Part shown: in pieces, positions 1-6,071 of the stretch
Position numbering within the stretch: the first letter of the stretch is position 1
How the letters are laid out: the number at the start of each line of letters is the position of its first letter
Assembly: GCA_910588755.1 (NCBI GenBank)
Contig: CAJUQZ010000052.1
Location: 19,283-25,447, forward strand
Origin: an uncultured Lachnospiraceae bacterium
GTDB taxonomy: Bacteria; Bacillota; Clostridia; Lachnospirales; Lachnospiraceae
Direction of reading: 5' to 3'
DNA: 6,165 nucleotides
Translations under genes and position numbers: made by a program
The notes under the pieces: model-generated
Told to the model about the DNA's origin: nothing
Seen by the model: the letters and a program-made list of their open reading frames with translations, nothing else
Databases searched by the model: none

Positions 1-122
1 GGACATAAAGGACATGTCCTAAGAATTGCTAAGTTTTTGGAAGAACGCGAAGGACAGCGTTCTTCCGGGCTGTTAGTTATTGAGTTTGTTTTATATTATA
101 TATAGAAAGGAAGGGTACTATT
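1..122 (+). other. Leader upstream of the solute-binding protein; possible end of an upstream gene
   Basis: No complete gene lies here. Two forward frames could be the tail of an upstream gene. The frame starting at base 2 reads DIKDMS and stops at TAA 20-22. The frame starting at base 1 stays open to TAG 103-105, but it runs through a perfect hairpin and an AT-rich run, so the short reading is more plausible. I recognise neither tail, and neither resembles a typical sugar permease C-terminus. The stretch also holds a palindrome (AGGACATGTCCT, 9-20), a hairpin (39-66), an AT-rich run (about 91-104) and the ribosome binding site AGGAAGGG (108-115), seven bases before the ATG at 123. TATATA at 97-102 could pass for a -10 box, but transcription would then start inside the ribosome binding site, so I do not call a promoter. 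Confidence 0.35.
39..66 (+). promoter_or_regulatory. Perfect 10-bp stem-loop in the leader of the binding-protein gene
   Basis: GGAAGAACGC (39-48) is exactly complementary to GCGTTCTTCC (57-66), with an 8-base loop. No T-run follows (the next bases are GGGCTGTTAG), so it is not a standard intrinsic terminator. Its place before a highly expressed solute-binding protein gene suggests an intercistronic RNA-stabilising or processing structure, or an operator. That role is inference; only the base pairing is seen. Confidence 0.6.
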
Positions 123-1802
123 ATGAGAAAGACAGGATTATGGAAAAAAGCGGTTTCCGGCACACTTGCGGCTGGGCTTGTCGTTTCGATGACGGCGTGC
201 GGCGGGGGAAAGGCGACAGAAACGGTGGAACCCGGAACGGCAAGCGGTGACACTTCGCAGACAACATTTGCAGTCATGGGCGGCATGAGCGCGCTGAGCA
301 AGGGGTATGACAACAATGAGGTCTTAAACCAGCTGCAGACAGATGCCGGGGTCAAGATCGAGTGGAACTGCATGAGCGATTCCCTGGCGGAGCAGGTGAA
401 CATCAAGATTGCGGGCGATGATCTTCCGGATGCGTTTATGGAGGTTGGATTTAACAATTATGACCTGACCAACTATGGCGAGGACGGCGTGTTTATTGAC
501 CTGACGCCATACCTCACAGAGGAGTACATGCCGAACTTAAGCAAGATCCTCGACGGGAATCCCAATATCCGCAGTGCGATCACGATGAACAACGGCGGTA
601 TCTACGGGCTTCCGGCAGGCGAGCAGATGGGAACGGCAGGCATCGGCGCTGACAAGGATTACAGCATATACACGATTCCACAGTTCTCCATGATCAACAA
701 GGCATGGCTCGACGATCTGGGACTGGAGGTGCCAAAGACGCTCGACGAACTTCACGACGCGCTGAAGGCGTTCAAGGACAATGATATGAGCGCGAAATAT
801 TATGGAAATGACGCGGGCAGTACGATTCCCATGAGTACTGGTTTCGACCAGTGGTGCTGGGGACAGAATATCTTTTATGCGGGATTTGATTTTACAAACT
901 GGCCAAACGATGTCTGCAATGACCTGGTGCTGCGCGATGACGGCAAGGTTGATTTCGTGTGCGCGACAGACAACTACCGCAAGGCGCTCACCTATTTTCA
1001 TGACTGGTATGCGGAGGGGCTGATGGACATTGAGATGTTCAGCCAGTCGGATACACAGCTCATCTCCAAATGCTCGCAGGGGTATGTTGGCGTCGCGACA
1101 TGGTGGTACATAGAGGAAGTGATGGGCGAGTACGCGAAGGATTATGTATTTCTTCCGATTCTTGACGGGCCTGACGGGACGCACAATGTCACGGTTCGGA
1201 CCGGCGGCGGGATCAACAGCGGAAACCTGTGCATCACAAAAGAATGCAAGAGCCCTGCAAACCTGCTGAAATTCTTTGACAAGTGGTATGATCCCGAGAT
1301 TGTCATGCAGCTGCAGTACGGCCCGATTGATACGTATTTCACACAGAAGGACGACAATGGGGTATGGCTGAGTATCACGGACGCGGAGGCGCAGGAAAAG
1401 TTTGGAAAGAGTGCGGGCGAGCTGAAAGGCGAGTATGAAGTGTATGGCCCGAAGCTGATCCTGAGTGATTACTATAGTACGACATTCAAGATGGAAGACC
1501 GCGCGATCGAGCGTCTGACAGACTTAAACGAGTTCTGGATGCCATATGTGGACAGCGCTGTGACTTATCCGGTGGACTGCGTGTTTACGCAGGAAGAGTT
1601 GGACACGATTGACAGGTACAAGGCGGATTTTGAGAGCACGGTTTCTGAGCAGGAAGGCCTGTGGCTCAAGGAGGGCGGCCCGACAGACGATGCGTGGGAA
1701 AGCTATCTCTCCACTTTGAAGGAAAACTGCGGTATGGAGAAGCTGCAGGAAGTATACCAGGCGGCATATGACCGCTATGCTTCCGCGGGCGATGCCCAAT
1801 AA
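123..1802 (+). CDS. Carbohydrate ABC transporter substrate-binding lipoprotein (LplA/YtcQ-like)
   Basis: This 559-residue protein should capture an oligosaccharide outside the cell and pass it to a two-permease sugar ABC importer. The N-terminus is a lipoprotein signal peptide: basic residues (MRKTGLWKK), a hydrophobic core, then a MTAC lipobox with Cys26 as the lipidated residue. A low-complexity Gly/Thr/Ser linker follows, to about residue 45. Family-typical segments include IYGLP at 160-164 and NKAWLDDLGLEVPKTLDEL from 192, both characteristic of the large COG1653-type binding proteins of about 500-560 residues. The ATG at 123 has a good ribosome binding site (108-115). It is followed by a 199-base gap with a strong hairpin, then two GH32 genes. 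Context therefore suggests fructo-oligosaccharides as ligand, but the sequence itself does not define the ligand. Permeases are not in the window. The family call is firm; the substrate is inference. Confidence 0.93.
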   Translation: MRKTGLWKKAVSGTLAAGLVVSMTACGGGKATETVEPGTASGDTSQTTFAVMGGMSALSKGYDNNEVLNQLQTDAGVKIEWNCMSDSLAEQVNIKIAGDDLPDAFMEVGFNNYDLTNYGEDGVFIDLTPYLTEEYMPNLSKILDGNPNIRSAITMNNGGIYGLPAGEQMGTAGIGADKDYSIYTIPQFSMINKAWLDDLGLEVPKTLDELHDALKAFKDNDMSAKYYGNDAGSTIPMSTGFDQWCWGQNIFYAGFDFTNWPNDVCNDLVLRDDGKVDFVCATDNYRKALTYFHDWYAEGLMDIEMFSQSDTQLISKCSQGYVGVATWWYIEEVMGEYAKDYVFLPILDGPDGTHNVTVRTGGGINSGNLCITKECKSPANLLKFFDKWYDPEIVMQLQYGPIDTYFTQKDDNGVWLSITDAEAQEKFGKSAGELKGEYEVYGPKLILSDYYSTTFKMEDRAIERLTDLNEFWMPYVDSAVTYPVDCVFTQEELDTIDRYKADFESTVSEQEGLWLKEGGPTDDAWESYLSTLKENCGMEKLQEVYQAAYDRYASAGDAQ

Positions 1803-1853
1803 GCTTCGGGGCATATGCTGGAAAAATAAAAGTACAACGGGCAGAAACTGTCA

Positions 1854-1863
1854 TTGTATACAA
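1854..1863. promoter_or_regulatory. Candidate operator palindrome TTGTATACAA
   Basis: This is a perfect 10-bp palindrome between the binding-protein gene and the first GH32 gene, six bases before a larger hairpin. Symmetric GTATAC-centred sites resemble operators described for some GntR-family regulators. No regulator gene is in the window and a 10-bp palindrome can occur by chance, so the regulatory role is speculative. Confidence 0.2.
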
Positions 1864-1868
1864 AGAAT

Positions 1869-1911
1869 CAGTATCGGAACGTAGACTGCGGACCGGTCTG
1901 CTCCGATACTG
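1869..1911 (+). promoter_or_regulatory. Long intergenic stem-loop after the binding-protein gene
   Basis: CAGTATCGGA (1869-1878) is exactly complementary to TCCGATACTG (1902-1911). Inside it, after a 2-base bulge (AC, 1879-1880), GTAGAC (1881-1886) pairs with GTCTGC (1896-1901) including one G-U pair, leaving a 9-base loop. The total is 16 pairs with a single bulge. The bases after it (TGTCATAAAGG) are not a T-run, so it is not a classic intrinsic terminator. Hairpins after solute-binding protein genes are known to stabilise that part of the mRNA and set the high ratio of binding protein to downstream products, as with malE. A similar role is a reasonable inference here; an attenuator or an operator are alternatives. 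Confidence 0.65.
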
Positions 1912-1988
1912 TGTCATAAAGGTATTGGAAAATTATCAAATGTAAAATTACGCGAGCTGATGGTCAAATTACAGGCTGTCGGCAGAAT

Positions 1989-1993
1989 GGAGG
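1989..1993 (+). promoter_or_regulatory. Ribosome binding site that fixes the GH32 start at 2002
   Basis: GGAGG lies eight bases before ATG 2002. Two in-frame upstream ATGs exist. The one at 1987 overlaps this motif, and the one at 1960 has no good ribosome binding site; both would only add residues lacking any family similarity. ATG 2005 follows directly and is the next best alternative. Confidence 0.85.
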
Positions 1994-2001
1994 TTTTTAT
2001 T

Positions 2002-3489
2002 ATGATGAGTCACATTTTGCGGGATGCACGAAAATATGAGGAGACAATGGAAAAGCTGATTGCAAAGGAGGCGCGCCCGGATTTTCACCTGTCCGCGCGT
2101 GTGGGGTGGATGAACGATCCCAATGGATTCTCGTACTATGGCGGGAAATACCATATGTTTTATCAGTACCACCCATATGACTGCCACTGGGGGCCGATGC
2201 ACTGGGGCCATGCGGTCAGCACGGATCTGCTGCACTGGGAGTATCTTCCGGCAGCGCTGGCGCCCGATGAGCTCTGCGATATGGACGGGTGTTTTTCCGG
2301 CAGCGCGGTCACGCTTTCAGATGGCAGGCAGCTGCTGATGTACACCGGCGTGGTGAAGGAGCGCCAGCGCGGCAGGGAGTCCAGGGAGGTGCAGACGCAG
2401 TGTCTTGCTGTGGGGGACGGCACGGACTATGAGAAGTATGAGAAAAATCCTGTGCTGGACAAAAAAGATCTGCCGGAGGGCAGCAGCCGGTATGATTTCC
2501 GGGATCCCAAAATGTGGCAGAAAGAGGACGGAACATACTGCTGTGTCGTAGGCAGCCGTCCGGCTGATGGCAGCGGACAAATACTATTATACACTAGTAC
2601 TGATGGGTTCCAATGGAATTTTAAGAGTGTACTGGCAGCCAATAACAACCGATTTGGAAAAATGTGGGAATGTCCGGATTTTTTCCGGTTGGACGGGAAA
2701 TGGGTGCTCATTACCAGCCCGCAGGATATGCTTCCGCAGGGCTTTGAGTATCATAACGGCAATGGGACACTCTGTCTGATCGGCACATTTGACGAGGAGA
2801 CAGGCAAGTTTTGGGAGGAGCATGACCAGGCCGTTGATTACGGTATTGATTTTTATGCGCCGCAGACTGTGCTCACGCCGGACGGGCGCCGCGTCATGAT
2901 CGGGTGGATGCAGAACTGGGATACCTGCCAGCAGCGGACGACGGATGTATTATGGTTCGGGCAGATGAGCCTTCCGCGTGAGCTTTCTATTAAAAATGGC
3001 AGGCTCTATCAGGCGCCCATCCGCGAGCTTGAGGCTTTCCGCTGCAACCGGGTGGCATATCAGAACATTACCTTTTCAGATGGGATGGAGCTCGAAGGAA
3101 TCCGCGGGCGCAGGGTGGACATCGAGCTGACGATTCGTCCGGGGGAGGAAGGAAGCCTCTACCATAAGTTTGCACTCCGGTTTGCACAAAATGAAAAGTA
3201 CCAGACCTCGCTAAGCTTCCGGCCGAGGGAATCCATCCTGAAGGTGGACAGGAAACACTCCGGCTCTAGAAGGGCGATTATCCATCAGCGGCGCAGCAAG
3301 GTAAACAGCGTGAACGGGGAACTGAAATTGAGGGTAATCCTTGACCGGTTCAGCGTTGAGGTGTTTGTCAATGACGGGGAACAGGTTCTGAGCGCGATCC
3401 TGTATACGGGACAGTCCGCGGACGGTATCTCCTTCTTTGCGGACGGTACGGTGTGTATGGATATCGTGAAATATGATCTGGTGGTGTGA
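2002..3489 (+). CDS. Cytoplasmic GH32 beta-fructosidase / sucrose-6-phosphate hydrolase-like enzyme
   Basis: This 495-residue protein (from ATG 2002) should hydrolyse terminal beta-D-fructofuranosyl bonds in sucrose, sucrose-6-phosphate or imported fructo-oligosaccharides. It has no signal peptide or membrane segment, so it acts inside the cell. All GH32 signatures are present: GWMNDPNG with nucleophile Asp39, DGCFSGSA (95-102), YDFRDP with the transition-state Asp168, and MWECPD with acid/base Glu223. DFYAPQT and GWMQNW follow in the later propeller blades. The five-bladed propeller runs from about residue 30 to 335. The C-terminal beta-sandwich runs from about 345 to 495 and includes its hallmark SVEVFVNDGE (451-460). 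Length matches the usual 480-500 residues. The neighbouring ABC binding protein, and the absence of a PTS gene, favour unphosphorylated oligosaccharides as substrate over sucrose-6-phosphate. That preference is inference, so I give no sacA or scrB symbol. Confidence 0.94.
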   Translation: MMSHILRDARKYEETMEKLIAKEARPDFHLSARVGWMNDPNGFSYYGGKYHMFYQYHPYDCHWGPMHWGHAVSTDLLHWEYLPAALAPDELCDMDGCFSGSAVTLSDGRQLLMYTGVVKERQRGRESREVQTQCLAVGDGTDYEKYEKNPVLDKKDLPEGSSRYDFRDPKMWQKEDGTYCCVVGSRPADGSGQILLYTSTDGFQWNFKSVLAANNNRFGKMWECPDFFRLDGKWVLITSPQDMLPQGFEYHNGNGTLCLIGTFDEETGKFWEEHDQAVDYGIDFYAPQTVLTPDGRRVMIGWMQNWDTCQQRTTDVLWFGQMSLPRELSIKNGRLYQAPIRELEAFRCNRVAYQNITFSDGMELEGIRGRRVDIELTIRPGEEGSLYHKFALRFAQNEKYQTSLSFRPRESILKVDRKHSGSRRAIIHQRRSKVNSVNGELKLRVILDRFSVEVFVNDGEQVLSAILYTGQSADGISFFADGTVCMDIVKYDLVV

Positions 3490-3524
3490 GGGTACATGTT
3501 TGTGTGAAGAAATCTGTCATATAG

Positions 3525-3548
3525 ATTGCCATATAAAATTGCCATATA
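3525..3548 (+). repeat. Two direct repeats of ATTGCCATATA in the 83-base gap
   Basis: ATTGCCATATA occurs at 3525-3535 and again at 3538-3548, giving a 13-base period, just upstream of the ribosome binding site of the surface GH32 gene. TATAAT at 3547-3552 is a perfect -10 hexamer, and TTGCCA at 3526-3531 is one mismatch from a -35 box, but the spacer is only 15 bases. The start point would also fall in the ribosome binding site, so a promoter is doubtful. The repeat could be a regulator site or a local duplication. Confidence 0.5.
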
Positions 3549-3556
3549 TAATATAG

Positions 3557-3563
3557 AAAGGAG
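3557..3563 (+). promoter_or_regulatory. Ribosome binding site supporting a TTG start at 3573
   Basis: AAAGGAG lies nine bases before TTG 3573. An in-frame stop (TAA 3549-3551) sits upstream with no ATG or GTG between it and the TTG. The next in-frame ATG is about 34 codons in and would remove the lipoprotein signal. TTG is therefore the likely start. The 12 bases ATATAGAAAGGA at 3551-3562 are identical to 100-111, before the other lipoprotein gene. Confidence 0.8.
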
Positions 3564-3572
3564 ACGGCAGTT

Positions 3573-5945
3573 TTGGGTTTTACGAAAATCTGTCAAAAAA
3601 ACGGTATCTGTCTTGCAGCTCTTATTTTCATCGTTGCTGTCCTGTGTACTGGCTGTAAGGATACAAACAGCAATATGGGCACACTGCTGCTCCATCTTTC
3701 CTTTGATGAAAAGGGCGGGACGACAGCGGCGGACAGCGCTGGAAAGGTGCAGGACGCCGAGGTGCATTACCTCTATAATAAGGCGGCGTACATGGAGGAT
3801 AAGGAACCTGGCTGGCGGGAGAGCGGCGTGGAGGGCGGTTCCCTGCTGTTTGACGGGTGTTCTACATATGTTGGCTACAGTGCGGACGAGATCTGCGTGG
3901 GCGGAGAAGCCTTCTCTGTCAGTGTGTGGGTTGCGCCGCGGGCATTTGAGTGGGATGATCCTGATGCGGCAGAGAATGGAACGGAGCATCTGACCGCGAT
4001 TGTCAGCCAGTATGACAAAAATAAAAAGCAGGGCGTGCTTCTGGGGTATCAGCGGTTTGGAAGGCTTTGTTTTCAGGTTGGGACAGGCGATGAATGGTTC
4101 ACGCTCTGGGGCGATGGCGCGAAGCTCGAGAAATACCAGTGGAATCTCGTGACGGCAGTTTTTGACGGCGCCAAAGGGGAGATGAACCTGTACCTGAACG
4201 GCGCAAAAATCGGATCGGAAAAAGTGCCGGCAGGGGCGGCGGTCAGCCCGGCGGACAGGAAAAAACTGCTGATAGGGAAAAATAACGACGCGGAACAGAT
4301 CGCGGCGGGAACCTACAACATGTTCTGCGGTCTTATGGACGAACTGAAAATTTACCAGGGTGCGCTGGACGGGGAGGAAATTACGATCGGTGAGATACCG
4401 GAGATCGCTTTTGCGGATATCTGGATGGAAAATATCCTGACACAGGATATCTACAAGACACAGTACCACGGAGGGCCCTACCAGCACTGGATGAACGAGC
4501 CGCACGCGCCGTTTTACTACAATGGCATGTACCACTTGTTTTATCAGAATAACATGGTTGGGACGTACTGGCGGAATATCTGCTGGGGGCATCTGGTGAG
4601 TGAGGACATGGTGCACTGGAAGCCGGTCCGGGAGGCCATCACGCCGACGGAAAACACGGTTGTCCCTGACGGTGTGTGGTCAGGCGGCGCAGCGATGGAT
4701 ATAAACGGCGTTCCGATCCTGTTTTTCACAGCGGGAAATGACAGCTATGCGAAGGACGGGCTGATTTCCAACCAGAATATCGGCGCGGCATATCCGGCGG
4801 ATTTATCCGATCCAAAATTGACAGACTGGGTTATCTGTGATAAGCTTGCCATACAGCAGACGAAGGGACAGGGAAGGCCGGGCGAATTCCGCGACGCCCA
4901 TATCTGGAAGGAGGGCGGTATCTGGTGTATGCTTGTGTGTACAGGGAGCATGGAATCAGAGGGCGGAAGCGCCATTTTATATGAGACGGAGACACTGGAA
5001 GTGAAGCCGGACGGCACGATTGACATGGACTGGAAGTATATGGGGCCGGTCTACGAGATGGAAAACCAGCCGATGACCTATGGCACCAGCTGGGAGCTGC
5101 CGATTCTTTTGCCGCTCACCAATGAGGCAGGGACGGTTACAAAGTATATTTTTATGATCTCGCCCGCGCCGGCAGGCCTTGCTGACAATAAGGTTTACTA
5201 TTTTTTGGGTGATTTCGACGTGGAGACCGGGAAATTTACGCCTGACAGTAATTTTGACAACAATCCCGTGCTGCTTGATTACGGATGCAATGTATTTACC
5301 GGGCCAAGCGTATTTGCAGATCCGCAAAGCGGCGACGTGTGCGTGTTCAGCATCATGCAGGATCAGCGGACGGGAGCTGAGGAAGGCGCAGCCGGCTGGG
5401 CGCACTGTGTCGGGCTGACAAGGAAGCTCTGGCTCAACGACGAGGGCACGGACGTGAAGATGCGTCCGATCGATGCGCTGCGGACGCTGGAAGACACGGT
5501 TCTGGCGGAGGGAGAAAAACTCACGCTGGAGCAGGCGAATGAAATGCTGGGCGGCGTGAAGGGCGATCTGCTCTATATCAGGGCAGTACTGACAGCCAAT
5601 GACGCAAAGGAGTTTGGCATTTATTTCAAATCAAACGGGGATTCCGACAGGACTTCCTACACATACAATGTCGGGACAGAAACCATTTCGGGCGATACGC
5701 AAAACAAGGGTAGCGCGGCCTCGCTGAATCATGTTTCCGGTTCCCTTGCGCTGGAAGACGGGAAGCTTTTCATGGAAATCTATATTGACCGCTCTCTGGT
5801 GGAAGGCTTCTTTAATGATACGAAATCAATTTCCATGCGCTCTTACAGCGAGTATGATTCGCAGGAAATTTGTCTGTTTTCGGATGGAGAGCTTTGGGTA
5901 GACAGTCTGTATGTGGCGGGAATGCAGTCGATTTATGAGGAATAG
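3573..5945 (+). CDS. Surface lipoprotein: laminin-G-like domain fused to a divergent GH32 fructan hydrolase
   Basis: This 790-residue exported lipoprotein probably attacks a fructose polymer (levan or inulin type) at the cell surface. The signal peptide has hydrophobic core LAALIFIVAVL and lipobox CTGC, with Cys28 lipidated; the Cys at -3 is atypical. Residues about 36-272 form a laminin-G/concanavalin-like jelly roll (FDGCSTYVGY, FSVSVWV, WNLVTAVFDG, LMDELKIYQGAL), which may bind carbohydrate. A GH32 propeller follows (about 300-625), then the C-terminal beta-sandwich (about 640-785) with its SLVEGFFND signature (741-749). The catalytic motifs are altered. The nucleophile motif reads HWMNEPHAP, placing Glu309 where Asp is normal. 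The RDP motif is RDA (Asp441 kept), and the EC motif is WELP (Glu508 kept). DGVWSGGA (366-373) matches the usual FSGSA element. It may be a hydrolase of a diverged subgroup, a fructosyltransferase, or a weakly active or binding protein. GH32 fold membership is firm; activity and substrate are not. Confidence 0.9.
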   Translation: MGFTKICQKNGICLAALIFIVAVLCTGCKDTNSNMGTLLLHLSFDEKGGTTAADSAGKVQDAEVHYLYNKAAYMEDKEPGWRESGVEGGSLLFDGCSTYVGYSADEICVGGEAFSVSVWVAPRAFEWDDPDAAENGTEHLTAIVSQYDKNKKQGVLLGYQRFGRLCFQVGTGDEWFTLWGDGAKLEKYQWNLVTAVFDGAKGEMNLYLNGAKIGSEKVPAGAAVSPADRKKLLIGKNNDAEQIAAGTYNMFCGLMDELKIYQGALDGEEITIGEIPEIAFADIWMENILTQDIYKTQYHGGPYQHWMNEPHAPFYYNGMYHLFYQNNMVGTYWRNICWGHLVSEDMVHWKPVREAITPTENTVVPDGVWSGGAAMDINGVPILFFTAGNDSYAKDGLISNQNIGAAYPADLSDPKLTDWVICDKLAIQQTKGQGRPGEFRDAHIWKEGGIWCMLVCTGSMESEGGSAILYETETLEVKPDGTIDMDWKYMGPVYEMENQPMTYGTSWELPILLPLTNEAGTVTKYIFMISPAPAGLADNKVYYFLGDFDVETGKFTPDSNFDNNPVLLDYGCNVFTGPSVFADPQSGDVCVFSIMQDQRTGAEEGAAGWAHCVGLTRKLWLNDEGTDVKMRPIDALRTLEDTVLAEGEKLTLEQANEMLGGVKGDLLYIRAVLTANDAKEFGIYFKSNGDSDRTSYTYNVGTETISGDTQNKGSAASLNHVSGSLALEDGKLFMEIYIDRSLVEGFFNDTKSISMRSYSEYDSQEICLFSDGELWVDSLYVAGMQSIYEE

Positions 5946-5961
5946 TATGAAATTCCTACGA

Positions 5962-5991
5962 TGCTGCCCTCTATGGGAAAGGAGGGCAGCA
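5962..5991 (+). terminator. Strong stem-loop after the last gene (no T-run)
   Basis: GCTGCCCTC (5963-5971) is exactly complementary to GAGGGCAGC (5982-5990), with a 10-base loop; T5962 and A5991 add a pair. TTCCT (5953-5957) and AGGAA (5991-5995) could extend it past a one-sided bulge, but A5991 can join only one of these pairings. It begins 16 bases after the stop of the surface GH32 gene, where a transcript end is expected. No T-run follows on either strand, so intrinsic termination is uncertain. It may instead be a 3' stabilising hairpin or part of the adjoining repeat region. Confidence 0.4.
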
Positions 5992-6071
5992 GGAACGCTA
6001 TAGCGAAAAAAGACAAGGCGGACTATAGCGGGGAACGCTGTAGCGAAAACAGACAAGGTGGAATACTAGGG
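5992..6071. repeat. Two-copy 40-base tandem repeat with embedded palindromes
   Basis: Copy 1 (5992-6031) and copy 2 (6032-6071) match at 28 of their first 31 positions and then diverge. Shared blocks are GGAACGCT, TAGCGAAAA and AGACAAGG. Copy 1 holds the perfect palindrome CGCTATAGCG (5996-6005), and copy 2 holds CGCTGTAGCG, one base off. A further CTATAGCG lies at 6023-6030. There is no open frame with a credible start. The layout is that of an extragenic repeat, not a gene and not a CRISPR, because only two copies touch each other without spacers. Confidence 0.8.

Larger units (their letters stand above)
1803..2001 (+). other. 199-base intergenic region with hairpin and palindrome
   Basis: No coding potential beyond trivial frames is visible. 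The region contains a short palindrome GCATATGC (1811-1818), the palindrome TTGTATACAA (1854-1863), a long hairpin (1869-1911), then AT-richer sequence leading to the GH32 ribosome binding site at 1989-1993. I found no convincing -35/-10 pair and no U-run terminator. I therefore cannot say whether the GH32 genes have their own promoter or are read through from the binding-protein gene. Confidence 0.7.

Noticed and set aside
142..158. CcpA cre-like sequence GGAAA-n7-TTTCC at the start of the binding-protein gene
   Set aside because: The right half fits a catabolite-response element, but the left half lacks the TG of the consensus and the site is inside coding sequence. Lysine codons and chance explain it well enough.
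537..1184. 215-residue minus-strand open frame
   Set aside because: It is entirely antisense to the solute-binding protein gene; its composition is that of a shadow frame and it has no recognisable motif.
1960..2001. Upstream start of the cytoplasmic GH32 gene at 1960 (14 extra residues)
   Set aside because: There is no suitable ribosome binding site before 1960, whereas GGAGG is ideally spaced for ATG 2002; the extra residues match nothing known in GH32.
3526..3552. Promoter TTGCCA / TATAAT before the surface GH32 gene
   Set aside because: The hexamers look good but the spacer is 15 bases, and the start point would fall within the ribosome binding site, leaving almost no leader.
3285..4616. 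443-residue minus-strand open frame
   Set aside because: It lies antisense to the end of one GH32 gene and the start of the next, spans their gap, has no domain-like sequence, and conflicts with two forward genes that carry clear motifs.
5992..6071. CRISPR array
   Set aside because: There are only two directly adjoining copies without unique spacers, and no cas genes.
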